Source: Amycolatopsis mongoliensis
GTDB lineage: Bacteria > Actinomycetota > Actinomycetes > Mycobacteriales > Pseudonocardiaceae
Length of the DNA stretch: 64,000 bases
Direction of reading: 5' to 3'
Assembly (NCBI RefSeq): GCF_030285665.1
Contig: NZ_CP127295.1
Coordinates: forward strand, 2,728,001 to 2,792,000
The notes below the pieces were generated by a model that saw only the letters and a list, made by a program, of their open reading frames with translations, had not been told where the DNA came from and ran no database searches. A program made the position numbers and the translations under genes. Positions 25,004 to 32,974 of this stretch are shown piece by piece (the first letter of the stretch is position 1; each line of letters begins with the position of its first letter).

Positions 25004-25009
25004 TCTCGC

Positions 25010-25642
25010 ATGATCGCCGCGCGCTTCGCCCGTTTCTCCGCTGTCTGCGCCCTGCTGCTGGGCGCCTGCCTCACCGGCGCCGCGCCCGCCTCGGCGACGG
25101 GTCCCGAAGGGTCCTGCGCCGAGGGCGGCGGCGTCACGGTGGTCGTCGACTTCGGCGACCTGGGCCCCGCGTCGTCGATCCGTTGCGCCCCCGGGACACC
25201 GGCGAACGGCATCGCGGCGCTGCAGGAGGCCGGCTTCGCCGTCGCCGGCTCGCAGAAGTACGGCCTCGCCGTGGCCTGCCGGATCGACGGCAAGCCGGGT
25301 CCGGACGTCGAGTCGTGCGCCGGGATGCCGTCGGCCACGGCCTACTGGAGCTACTGGCACGCGTCGGCGGGTGGTCAGTGGGAGTCGAGCCAGGAGGGTG
25401 CCCAGACTTCGAAGCCGGTGGCGGGTGGCTTCGAAGGCTGGGCCTTCGCGCGGCCGAAGTCGGCGAACGACCTGCCGGCGCCGCCGCGCGTGGCGCCGGT
25501 GCGCCAAGCCGTAGCTCCGGCGCCCGCTCCGGCGAGCGAAGGCAGCTCGTTCCCCTGGGGCCTGGTCATCGGGGCCATCGTGATCGTGCTGGTCGGCGGC
25601 GCCGGCGTGGTCGTCGCGGTGCGCCGTCGGCGTGCGCAGTAG
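25010..25642 (+). CDS. Exported membrane-anchored protein, DUF4430-like, ECF operon
   Basis: 210 residues: signal peptide (about 1-29, ASA cut), an extracytoplasmic domain with paired Cys and a WSYWHAS block resembling DUF4430 (transcobalamin-like) domains, a proline-rich spacer and a C-terminal membrane helix (WGLVIGAIVIVLVGGAG) ending in Arg residues. In the same operon as a complete ECF transporter it is likely a surface ligand-binding aid; cobalamin is a reasonable guess, not shown. Confidence 0.7.
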   Translation: MIAARFARFSAVCALLLGACLTGAAPASATGPEGSCAEGGGVTVVVDFGDLGPASSIRCAPGTPANGIAALQEAGFAVAGSQKYGLAVACRIDGKPGPDVESCAGMPSATAYWSYWHASAGGQWESSQEGAQTSKPVAGGFEGWAFARPKSANDLPAPPRVAPVRQAVAPAPAPASEGSSFPWGLVIGAIVIVLVGGAGVVVAVRRRRAQ

Positions 25643-26699
25643 GGCGCTGCACCCCGGCGCCTGGTGGGTCTGGGCGCTCGCGCTGGCCGTCGCCGCCAGC
25701 CGGACGACGAACCCGCTGCTGCTCGGCCTGATCATCGCCGTCGCGGGGTTCGTCGTCGCGAACCGGCGGAGTGACGCGCCCTGGGCGCTGGCGTTCCGGC
25801 TGTACGCGTACGTCGGTGCGCTGATCGTCGCTTCGCGCGTGCTGTTCCGGATCCTGGTCGGCGGTGAGGACGGCGGGCACGTGCTCCTCGCGCTGCCGCG
25901 GATCCCGCTGACCGCCGGGCTGTCCCTGCTCGGGCCGACGTCGGCGGAGGCGCTGCTCGGCGGGTTCTACGACGGCCTCCGGCTGGCGACGATGGTCGTC
26001 TGCGTCGGTGCGGCGAACGCCCTGGCCAACCCGAAACGCCTGCTCAAGGCGGTCCCCGGCGCGCTGTACGAGGTGGGCACGGCGGTCACCGTGGCCCTGA
26101 CGGTGGCCCCGCAGCTCGTCGAGAGCGTCCAGCGCGTGCGACGGGCCCGGCGGCTGCGGGCGGGGCGGACTCGCGGGCTGCGGGCGGTCAAGGGCATCGT
26201 GGTGCCGGTGCTGGAGGACGCGATGGAGCGGTCGCTGCGGCTGGCGGCCGCGATGGACTCCCGGGGCTACGGGCGCCGGGCGTACCTGAGCCCGGGGGTG
26301 CGGGTGCTGATCGCTTCCTGTGTCCTGTTCGGGTTGGCCGGCGTGTGCGTCGGCGTCTACGGCGTGCTCGACGGGACGTCGTCGTGGCTCGGCGTGCCGC
26401 TGCTGGCCGCGGGGCTGGTGGTGGCGGTCGCGGGGTTCGTCCTCGGTGGCCGGCGCGTGCGGCGGACGGCGTACCGGCCGGACCCGTGGCGGTGGCCGGA
26501 GACGCTGGTGGTGCTCGCCGGGATCGGGTCGTGCGTTTCGCTCTTCCTGTCCGCCCAGGTCGATCCGGCGAACCTGTACCCGTCGTTGAGCCCGTTGCGG
26601 TGGCCGGAGGTCTCCTTGGTGCACGTGGTGTCCCTGCTCGTCGCGGTGGTGCCCGCGTTCGTCGCGCCCCGCCCGCCCTCGTCGGAGGTCGTCCGATGA
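25632..26699 (+). CDS. ECF transporter T component (EcfT/CbiQ family)
   Basis: 355 residues with about eight membrane helices. The coupling-helix motifs typical of EcfT are ARRLRAG (near 180) and AMDSRGYGRR (near 215). It links the ATPases to the substrate-binding S component. GTG start 25632 overlaps the preceding stop by 11 nt, and its own stop overlaps the ATPase start (ATGA). Confidence 0.88.
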   Translation: MRSRALHPGAWWVWALALAVAASRTTNPLLLGLIIAVAGFVVANRRSDAPWALAFRLYAYVGALIVASRVLFRILVGGEDGGHVLLALPRIPLTAGLSLLGPTSAEALLGGFYDGLRLATMVVCVGAANALANPKRLLKAVPGALYEVGTAVTVALTVAPQLVESVQRVRRARRLRAGRTRGLRAVKGIVVPVLEDAMERSLRLAAAMDSRGYGRRAYLSPGVRVLIASCVLFGLAGVCVGVYGVLDGTSSWLGVPLLAAGLVVAVAGFVLGGRRVRRTAYRPDPWRWPETLVVLAGIGSCVSLFLSAQVDPANLYPSLSPLRWPEVSLVHVVSLLVAVVPAFVAPRPPSSEVVR

Positions 26700-28294
26700 T
26701 CGAGTTCTCGCGGGTCACGGTGACCTACCCGGATGCCTCGAGGCCGGTGCTTTCGGAGGTCTCGCTGCTGGTCGAGGAGGGGGAGCTGTGCCTGGTCGCG
26801 GGGCCGACCGGGGCCGGCAAGTCGACGTTCCTGGGCGCGATCAACGGGCTCGTCCCGCACTTCACCGGCGGGCGGCTGGCCGGGCGGGTGCTGGTGGACG
26901 GACTGGACACCGCGTCGTACCCGCCGCGGGAGCTGGCCGCGGTCGTCGGCGTCGTCGGGCAGGACCCGCTGGCCGGGTTCGTGACGGACACCGTCGAGGA
27001 GGAGCTGGCGTACGCGATGGAGCAGCTCGCGGTGGCGCCGGACGTCATGCGCAAGCGTGTCGAGGAAACCCTGGACCTGCTGGGGATCGCGGAGCTGCGA
27101 AACCGTCCACTTAGGACTCTGTCGGGCGGGCAGCAGCAGCGCGTCGCGATCGGCTCGGTGCTGACGGCGCACCCCTCGGTCGTCGTGCTCGACGAACCGA
27201 CGTCCGCGCTGGACCCGACGGCGGCCGAGGACGTGCTGGCGGCGATCACCCGGCTGGTGCACGACCTCGGGACGACGGTGGTCGTCGCGGAGCACCGGAT
27301 GGAGCGGGTGGCGCAGTACGCGGACCGGGTGCTGTACCTGCCGGGCGACGGGTCGGTGCGGTCCGGCCCGCCTTCGGAAATCCTGGCGACGTCCGAGATC
27401 GCGCCGCCGATCGCCGAGCTGGGCCGGCTCGTGGGGTGGTCGCCGCTGCCGTTGTCGGTGCGGGACGCGCGGCGGGTCGCGGGGCCCCTGCGTTCACGCC
27501 TCCGGAAATTGTCGGTGGTGGGTTCTACCCTCTCGGTGACCGGTCGAGCACTGGACGTGAGAGGGGTGGTGGTCCGTTACGGCGATGTCCTGGCGGTGCG
27601 CGGGGTGGACCTGCGCGTCGGGCAGGGGGAAGTGGTCGCACTGATGGGACGCAACGGCTCCGGCAAGTCGTCGCTTCTCTGGGCGGTGCAGGGCAGCGGA
27701 CCGAGGTCGGCGGGGAAGGTCGACGTCGGGGGCGCGGATCCCGCGTCGCTCAAGCCACGAGTGGCCCGTCAGCGCGTCGGGCTGGTCCCGCAGACCCCGG
27801 CCGACCTGCTGTACCTCGATTCGGTCGACGCCGAGTGCGCACAGGCCGACACCGAATCGGAGGTCGCGGCGGGAACGGCCCGGGCCCTGCTGGACCGGCT
27901 CGCCCCCGGGATCGCCGGTGAAGCGCACCCCGGCGACCTGTCCGAAGGGCAGCGGCTGGCGCTGGTGCTGGCGGTCCAGCTGGCGTCTGCCCCGCCGGTC
28001 GTGCTCCTCGACGAGCCCACCCGCGGCCTGGACTACCACGCGAAAAGGCGCTTCGCGGCGACCCTGCGAGAGCTGGCCTCGCAGGGCCACGCGGTGCTGC
28101 TGGCCACGCACGACGTCGAGTTCGTGGCGACGGTGGCGCATCGCGTGGTGGTCATGGCCGAGGGAGAGGTGGTCGCGGACGGCCCGACGAAGGAGGTGAT
28201 CGTCGCATCGCCGGCGTTCGCGCCGCAGGTGTCGAAGATCCTGGCGCCGGAGCAGTGGTTGACGGTGGACGAGGTCGCCGAGGCCCTGGCATGA
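26696..28294 (+). CDS. ECF transporter fused double ATPase (A-A')
   Basis: 532 residues with two ABC ATPase domains. Domain 1: Walker A GPTGAGKS, signature LSGGQQQR, Walker [13 protein letters not shown]. Domain 2: Walker A GRNGSGKSS, signature LSEGQRLAL (Gly to Glu), Walker B VVLLDEPTRGLD. The linker near residue 275 is encoded by unusually AT-rich codons and holds a complete PafBC-type promoter. Overlaps both neighbours by four bases. Confidence 0.9.
   Translation: MIEFSRVTVTYPDASRPVLSEVSLLVEEGELCLVAGPTGAGKSTFLGAINGLVPHFTGGRLAGRVLVDGLDTASYPPRELAAVVGVVGQDPLAGFVTDTVEEELAYAMEQLAVAPDVMRKRVEETLDLLGIAELRNRPLRTLSGGQQQRVAIGSVLTAHPSVVVLDEPTSALDPTAAEDVLAAITRLVHDLGTTVVVAEHRMERVAQYADRVLYLPGDGSVRSGPPSEILATSEIAPPIAELGRLVGWSPLPLSVRDARRVAGPLRSRLRKLSVVGSTLSVTGRALDVRGVVVRYGDVLAVRGVDLRVGQGEVVALMGRNGSGKSSLLWAVQGSGPRSAGKVDVGGADPASLKPRVARQRVGLVPQTPADLLYLDSVDAECAQADTESEVAAGTARALLDRLAPGIAGEAHPGDLSEGQRLALVLAVQLASAPPVVLLDEPTRGLDYHAKRRFAATLRELASQGHAVLLATHDVEFVATVAHRVVVMAEGEVVADGPTKEVIVASPAFAPQVSKILAPEQWLTVDEVAEALA
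27509..27531 (+). promoter_or_regulatory. Internal PafBC-type promoter in the ATPase linker
   Basis: TTGTCGGTG (27509-27517), N8, TACCCT (27526-27531): exact fit to the RecA-NDp consensus. It lies between the two ATPase domains, just before in-frame GTG codons (27536 and 27557), so it could drive the second ATPase domain and the S component alone after DNA damage. Confidence 0.5.
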
Positions 28295-29130
28295 CCGATT
28301 TCCTCGGGCCGCCACCCCGCGCGGTCCGCATCGCTCTTCAGCCCGCGCTGGTCCTCGGGGTCGCGAGCGTCCTGGGGCTGGCAATGTTCTGCTGGCCCCT
28401 CTTCGCGCACCCCGCGCCGAGCGCGGCCGCGCACACCGCGGATGCCCCGTTCGTCTTCATGGCGACCCTGCCGGTGCTGATCCTGGTCGTCCTCGCCGAA
28501 CTTTCCCGCGGCGGCATCGACGCCAAAGCGCTCGCCCTGCTGGGCGTGCTCTCGGCGGTCAACGCCGGCCTGCGGCCGCTCGGGGCCGGGACCGGGGGCA
28601 TCGAGCTGGTGTTCTTCCTGCTCGTGCTCGCCGGGCGGGTGTTCGGCCCCGGCTTCGGGTTCGTGCTCGGTTCGACGTCGCTGTTCACCAGCGCGCTGCT
28701 CACCGCCGGTGTCGGGCCGTGGCTGCCGTTCCAGATGCTCGCGTCCTCGCTCATCGGGCTCGGTGCCGGGCTGCTGCCGCGGAAACCGCGCGGCAAAGCT
28801 GAGATCGCCCTGCTCGTCGGGTACGGCGTCTTCGCGGCCTACTTCTTCGGGCTCCTGATGAGCCTGTGGTCGTGGCCGTTCCTCGCCGGCACCAGCGCGC
28901 AGCTCGGGTTCGTGCCCGGCGCGCCGCTGCTGGACAACCTCCACCGGTTCGCGGTGTTCACCGTCCTGACGTCGACCCTCGGCTGGGACACCGGCCGCGC
29001 GATCACGAACGCGGTCGCGATCGTCCTGCTGGGGCCGGCCGTCCTGGCGGTGCTGAGGCGCGCCGCCAGGCGGGCGGCCTTCGACGCGCCCGCGGTCTTC
29101 GACCGGAGTCCCGGTCAGCCGTACGAGTAG
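28291..29130 (+). CDS. ECF transporter S component (substrate binding)
   Basis: 279 residues with six to seven membrane helices. FFLLVLAGRVFGPGFGFVLGSTSLFTSALLTAGVGPW is the ECF S-unit pattern for vitamin transporters, and ALP/GGV-type helix packing is visible. ATGA overlap with the ATPase gene. Completes the transporter; substrate specificity cannot be read. The last 16 nt overlap the opposing dehydrogenase gene. Confidence 0.85.
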   Translation: MTDFLGPPPRAVRIALQPALVLGVASVLGLAMFCWPLFAHPAPSAAAHTADAPFVFMATLPVLILVVLAELSRGGIDAKALALLGVLSAVNAGLRPLGAGTGGIELVFFLLVLAGRVFGPGFGFVLGSTSLFTSALLTAGVGPWLPFQMLASSLIGLGAGLLPRKPRGKAEIALLVGYGVFAAYFFGLLMSLWSWPFLAGTSAQLGFVPGAPLLDNLHRFAVFTVLTSTLGWDTGRAITNAVAIVLLGPAVLAVLRRAARRAAFDAPAVFDRSPGQPYE

Positions 29131-29969
29131 AAGCCCCGGCCCGTCTTCTTGCCCAGCAGGCCCGCGTCCACCATGCGCAGCAGCAGCGGCGGCGACGAGT
29201 ACAGCGGCTCCTTGAACTCCGCGTACATCGAGTCCGCGATGGCCTTGATCGTGTCCAGCCCGATCAGGTCGGACAGGCGCAGCGGGCCCATCGGGTGGGC
29301 GGTGCCCAGCTCCATGCCGCGGTCGATGTCCTCCGCCGACGCGAAGCCGGACTCGATCATCCGGATCGCCGAGAGCAGGTACGGCACCAGCAGCGAGTTC
29401 ACGATGAACCCGGCGCGGTCCTGCGAACGGATGACGGTCTTGCCCAGCGCCGTCGTCGCGTGCTCCTCCGCGCGGCGGGCCGTCTCCTCGCTGGTCAGCA
29501 GCGAGGGCACCAGCTCGACCAGCGGCAGCACCGGCACCGGGTTGAAGAAGTGGATGCCGACCACCTGCTGCGGCCGGCTCGTCGCCATGCCCAGTTTCAT
29601 GATCGGGATCGACGACGTGTTGGACGCGAACAGCGCGTCCTCCGCCTCGACGATCTTGTCCAGCTGGCGGAAGACGTCGACCTTCGCCTGCTCCTGCTCG
29701 AGGATCGCCTCGACGACCAGTTCGCGGTCGGCGAACTCGGCTATGTCCGTCGTGAAGCGGAGGCGGCCCAGTGCCGCGTCGGCGTCCTCGGACGAGAGCT
29801 TGCCGTTCTTGACGCCGCGTTGCAGCGACTTCTCGATCCGGGCCTTGCCGGCGTCAAGCGCCGGCTGGTTCACCTCGGTGACCACGACGTCCAATCCGGA
29901 CCGGGCGTGCACCTCGGCGATGCCGGACCCCATGAGGCCCGCCCCGACGACTCCAACCCGACTTACCAC
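29115..29969 (-). CDS. 3-hydroxybutyryl-CoA dehydrogenase
   Basis: 284 residues, NAD-binding VGVVGAGLMGSGIAEVHA at the start, FASNTSSIPI and the catalytic His/Glu region GIHFFNPVPVLPLVELVP, then the C-terminal dimer domain (DRAGFIVNSLLVPYL). Interconverts acetoacetyl-CoA and 3-hydroxybutyryl-CoA. GTG start with GAAGGAG 7 nt upstream. No partner beta-oxidation genes are adjacent. Confidence 0.93.
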   Translation of the reverse strand: MVSRVGVVGAGLMGSGIAEVHARSGLDVVVTEVNQPALDAGKARIEKSLQRGVKNGKLSSEDADAALGRLRFTTDIAEFADRELVVEAILEQEQAKVDVFRQLDKIVEAEDALFASNTSSIPIMKLGMATSRPQQVVGIHFFNPVPVLPLVELVPSLLTSEETARRAEEHATTALGKTVIRSQDRAGFIVNSLLVPYLLSAIRMIESGFASAEDIDRGMELGTAHPMGPLRLSDLIGLDTIKAIADSMYAEFKEPLYSSPPLLLRMVDAGLLGKKTGRGFYSYG

Positions 29970-30062
29970 CGGCTCACTCCTTCATCGCTTCGCAGCCCCG
30001 CGTGCTTTTGGCAACCGCGTGCTTTCGACAACACTGTGGACAGCATTGTGGGCAGCACGCAG

Positions 30063-30108
30063 CGCGCGAGGGCGATCGCCGGATGTGTCCCGGCTACGCC
30101 CTCGCGCG
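30063..30108 (-). terminator. Nested hairpin terminator after the DUF3073 gene
   Basis: 12-bp perfect outer stem (30063-30074 with 30097-30108) enclosing a 5-bp GCCGG/CCGGC stem; starts 12 nt past the minus-strand stop at 30120. Confidence 0.65.
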
Positions 30109-30119
30109 GTTACGCGTGC

Positions 30120-30308
30120 TCAACGACGGTACTCGTCATACCCGTCGTCGTACGGGTCTTGATCATCGCTGTCGGACTCCTCGTGATGACCACTCGAGGA
30201 ACTACTCGACAGCTCGCGCTGCAAAGCATCGAAGTCGGTCTCGTGCGAGCTGTACTTGAGCTCGCGCGCCACCTTCGTCTGCTTGGCCTTAGCCCGGCCG
30301 CGCCCCAT
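30120..30308 (-). CDS. DUF3073 family small protein
   Basis: 62 residues from ATG 30308 with a GAGGGGG site 7 nt before it. Basic N-terminus MGRGRAKAKQTKVARELKYS, then DALQRELSSSSSS and an acidic tail (EESDSDDQDPYDDGYDEY). Conserved near purM in actinobacteria; function unknown. The upstream gap to 30515 (207 nt) holds divergent promoters and a CACACCGT/ACGGTGTG inverted repeat. Confidence 0.85.
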   Translation of the reverse strand: MGRGRAKAKQTKVARELKYSSHETDFDALQRELSSSSSSGHHEESDSDDQDPYDDGYDEYRR

Positions 30309-30515
30309 GGCTCGACCCCCTCGCACAGGGGCGGGGCGGCCGGGGGAATCGGCGGCCCCGCATCGTCTCGACAATTCTTTCCTGCTCACACCGTACCGTG
30401 TCCGGGGGGTTCGATGCGACGTGGCACGGTGTGCTGGTCGTGACAGTGTCCGCCGGACGCCGGTTACCGGCCGGTCGGTGGCGATCCGCGCAGGTAGGCG
30501 TGCCACGATCTACTC

Positions 30516-31412
30516 GTGCTCCGTCCCTTCGTGGCCTACTTGCGGGTGTACGAACCTCTGCTCGCCCTCGGTGATCCGCCGGGCGAACGGCTGCGTGCGG
30601 CCGTTGCGGCGGCCAAGCTGCAGCGGACGGACGCGGGGGCGCGCGAGCAGGCCATGTGGCTCAAGTCACAGGTCGCCGCGCCGCGGCGGCTGCTGCCCGC
30701 CGAGCTCGCCGACGGGCGTCCCGCGCCGAGCCTGCTGACCGACGTCCTGGTGCTCCCCGCCGAGGACGTGCCGGACGGCAAGGGCGAGCACGGGCCGTTC
30801 GTGTGCCCGCTGGAGCTGCGGGCCCGCTCGGCCGCCGCGCTGGTCACCTTCCTCGGCGACGCGCACCCGGCGCTGAAGAACGTCGTCCTCGACGAGGGTG
30901 GCTTCACCCAGGAGACGATCCGCGCGCGGACGAAGTCGGCGATGGTGGACCTGAGCACGTCGGCGGCGCACACGCTGTCGACGACCTGGACCGTCCCGCT
31001 GCCGTGGTTCGTGCTGATCGAGCCGGACGAGCGCCGCCTGGTGCTCGGCCGCGGCCGCGACGACCCGAAGCGCGAGGTGTCCTGGCGCACCACCCTCGCC
31101 GACGCGCAGCACCGGGCGCGTGAGGCCGGCGAGCTGCTGGAGCAGACGTTCGGCGACTCCGGGCCGGGACGCGTGCTGTACGAGACGCGGCGGTGGCTGG
31201 ACAACTTCCACGCGGATTCGGTGGTCGAGCTCGACTACGGCGGGCTGGTGCAGCTGTTCGCGGACCCGATCCTGGAGTCCGACAACACCGCCGACGAGGT
31301 GCACGACATCCTGGACGCGCTGCGCTCGGGCAACGTCGAGGAGCTCGCCGAGCTGTTCTCCGACCTGCGGGAGTTCTGGGGCGACCTGGCGTCCCGCGAA
31401 CGCTCGAACTGA
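30516..31412 (+). CDS. Conserved actinobacterial hypothetical protein
   Basis: 298 residues, no signal or membrane helix. Visible patterns: N-terminal VAYLRVYEPLLALGDPPGERL, a middle TWTVPLPWFVLIEPDERRLVLG and C-terminal DYGGLVQLFADPILESDNTADEVHDILDALRSGNVEELAELFSDL, rich in acidic helices. Starts at GTG 30516 with a weak CACGAT 6 nt before it. No function assigned; conserved in this position near DUF3073 genes. Confidence 0.75.
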   Translation: MLRPFVAYLRVYEPLLALGDPPGERLRAAVAAAKLQRTDAGAREQAMWLKSQVAAPRRLLPAELADGRPAPSLLTDVLVLPAEDVPDGKGEHGPFVCPLELRARSAAALVTFLGDAHPALKNVVLDEGGFTQETIRARTKSAMVDLSTSAAHTLSTTWTVPLPWFVLIEPDERRLVLGRGRDDPKREVSWRTTLADAQHRAREAGELLEQTFGDSGPGRVLYETRRWLDNFHADSVVELDYGGLVQLFADPILESDNTADEVHDILDALRSGNVEELAELFSDLREFWGDLASRERSN

Positions 31413-31429
31413 CCAGCCGGCCCGGGCTT

Positions 31430-32365
31430 TCAGCCGCGCAGCTCCGGGACCCGCACTTCGCCCACCGGGCGGCCGCCACCGAGTACCGAGCCGTGGGCCA
31501 GGCCCTCGAGGCCCGAAACGTCCGCACCCAGGTACCTCAGCGCCTCGACCGCCAGCGGCGCGCACGCGCGCTTGGCGCCGTCGTCGATCTTCATCGCCAC
31601 CGCGAAGCCGTCCGGGAGGGCGAACGCCTGGACGCCCTCCGCACCGCCCTTGGCGATGAGACCCTCCACGGCGGACATCAGCTCCGTGTCCTCGCGGCCG
31701 GTGCCCGCCACCAGCCACGGGTGCGCCCGCATCGCCGACGCCACCGTCCGCCCGGGCCCGTCCGCGGCGAGGGCCACCCGGCCGAACGCGCGGGCCAGCG
31801 CCGTCAGGGAGAACGCGAACAGCGGCGCGCCGCAGCCGTCGACTCCCGTGTGGACGATCGGCTCGCCCGTCAGCTCCGCGACGGCCGCCGCGATCGCCTG
31901 CTGCAGCGGGTGGTCCGGGGTCTCGTAGCCGTCCGTCGGCCAGCCGGCGCGGACGCACGTCGTCAGCATCGCCGTGTGCTTGCCCGAACAGTTCATCATC
32001 ACGCGCCGCGGCTCGGCGGCGTCGCGCATGCTCGGCACGTGCAGCGGGAAGTCGGGCGGGCACACGAGGTCGTCTTCTCGCAGGCCGGCGGCCTGCAGCA
32101 GCTCGAGGACCCGCTTGACGTGCCCCGGCTCACCGGAGTGCGACGCGCACGCCAGCGCGAGGTCTTCGCCGGTGAAGTCCAGGCCGGCCCGCAGCATCCC
32201 GACCGCCTGCAGCGGCTTGTTCGACGAGCGCGGGTACACCGGGGAGACCACGTCGCCGAGGGCCAGGCGTGCTTCGCCTTCGGGGCCGGTGACCACGAGC
32301 GCGCCGCGGTGGACGCTTTCGACGAAACCGGACCGGACGACTTCGGCGAGGACGGGGTTCGTCAC
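31430..32365 (-). CDS. Asparaginase (asparaginase II / R. etli type)
   Basis: 311 residues. Family motifs: YPRSSNKPLQAVG, CASHSGEPGHV, NCSGKHTAML and GVDGCGAPLFA. Hydrolyses L-asparagine to aspartate and ammonia. GTG start overlaps the rsiG stop (GTGA), so it is translated from the rsiG message. Confidence 0.9.
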   Translation of the reverse strand: MTNPVLAEVVRSGFVESVHRGALVVTGPEGEARLALGDVVSPVYPRSSNKPLQAVGMLRAGLDFTGEDLALACASHSGEPGHVKRVLELLQAAGLREDDLVCPPDFPLHVPSMRDAAEPRRVMMNCSGKHTAMLTTCVRAGWPTDGYETPDHPLQQAIAAAVAELTGEPIVHTGVDGCGAPLFAFSLTALARAFGRVALAADGPGRTVASAMRAHPWLVAGTGREDTELMSAVEGLIAKGGAEGVQAFALPDGFAVAMKIDDGAKRACAPLAVEALRYLGADVSGLEGLAHGSVLGGGRPVGEVRVPELRG

Positions 32366-32925
32366 TCGCCGCGCCCGCCCTCGTTCTCCAGCAGCTCGTC
32401 CACAGTGGCCGAACCCTGCTGGTAGCGCTTCGCGATCTCCGCGTTGAGCGTGTCCATCACGCCCTGGACCTCGCGCCGGAAGGACGACACCGACAGCTCT
32501 TCGCGGGCGTAGGTGTCCAAAGCGGAGGCGAGCTTCTCGTCCGTCAGGGACTCGACGTCGGTCAGGTCGGTGTCGCCGATCAGGGCCTCGGCGTGCCGCC
32601 GGTGCTCTCCGGCGCGCGACGGCTCGAGCTGCTGGTGGCGGCCGGACCCCGCCGCCGGGCCCAGCGCGTTGTCCGCCAGGATCGTGGCCAGCTGGTCGAC
32701 GATGCTCGATTCGCCGCCGGAGCTGCGCCGCGCCTGCTCCGCGCGCACGATGTCGATCCGGGCGTGCAGCAACCGGCGCAGGTAGGACAGGTCCGTCTCT
32801 TCCTGCGCGGCTTCGTCGCGCCGCTCGCGCAGCACCTTCAGCGGCAGTTCACCCAGGCCGCTGAGGTACCCCGGGCCGAGCACGCGGTCGATTCGCCGCC
32901 TGCCGCCGGGCCGCACTTCGATCAC
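32362..32925 (-). CDS. rsiG: RsiG-family c-di-GMP-binding anti-sigma factor
   Basis: 187 residues from a leaderless GTG at 32925. Two coiled-coil helices carry the RsiG c-di-GMP signature: an exact E(X)3S(X)2R(X)3Q(X)3D in ELSVSSFRREVQGVMD near residue 150, and a variant with His for Gln in ETDLSYLRRLLHARID near residue 50. In Streptomyces RsiG holds sigma-WhiG inactive when loaded with c-di-GMP, delaying sporulation genes. WhiG is not in the window; a GGDEF cyclase lies at 51165. Confidence 0.8.
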   Translation of the reverse strand: MIEVRPGGRRRIDRVLGPGYLSGLGELPLKVLRERRDEAAQEETDLSYLRRLLHARIDIVRAEQARRSSGGESSIVDQLATILADNALGPAAGSGRHQQLEPSRAGEHRRHAEALIGDTDLTDVESLTDEKLASALDTYAREELSVSSFRREVQGVMDTLNAEIAKRYQQGSATVDELLENEGGRGE

Positions 32926-32930
32926 AGCGC

Positions 32931-32936
32931 AGTTTA
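32931..32936 (-). promoter_or_regulatory. Leaderless -10 of rsiG
   Basis: TAAACT on the minus strand, 5 nt before GTG 32925. Supports this start over longer in-frame alternatives. Confidence 0.5.
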
Positions 32937-32974
32937 TCCCGGTTGAGCGTGATCTCGCTGTCAGGGGCTTTCCT

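Noticed and set aside
24957..25009. Cobalamin riboswitch before the ECF operon
   Set aside because: The gap is too short and the promoter is leaderless; no B12-box sequence is present.
25010..25642. Lipoprotein signal on the DUF4430-like protein
   Set aside because: LLLGACLTGAAPASA contains a Cys, but GACL is a poor lipobox and a good ASA signal-peptidase I site follows, with a C-terminal anchor present.
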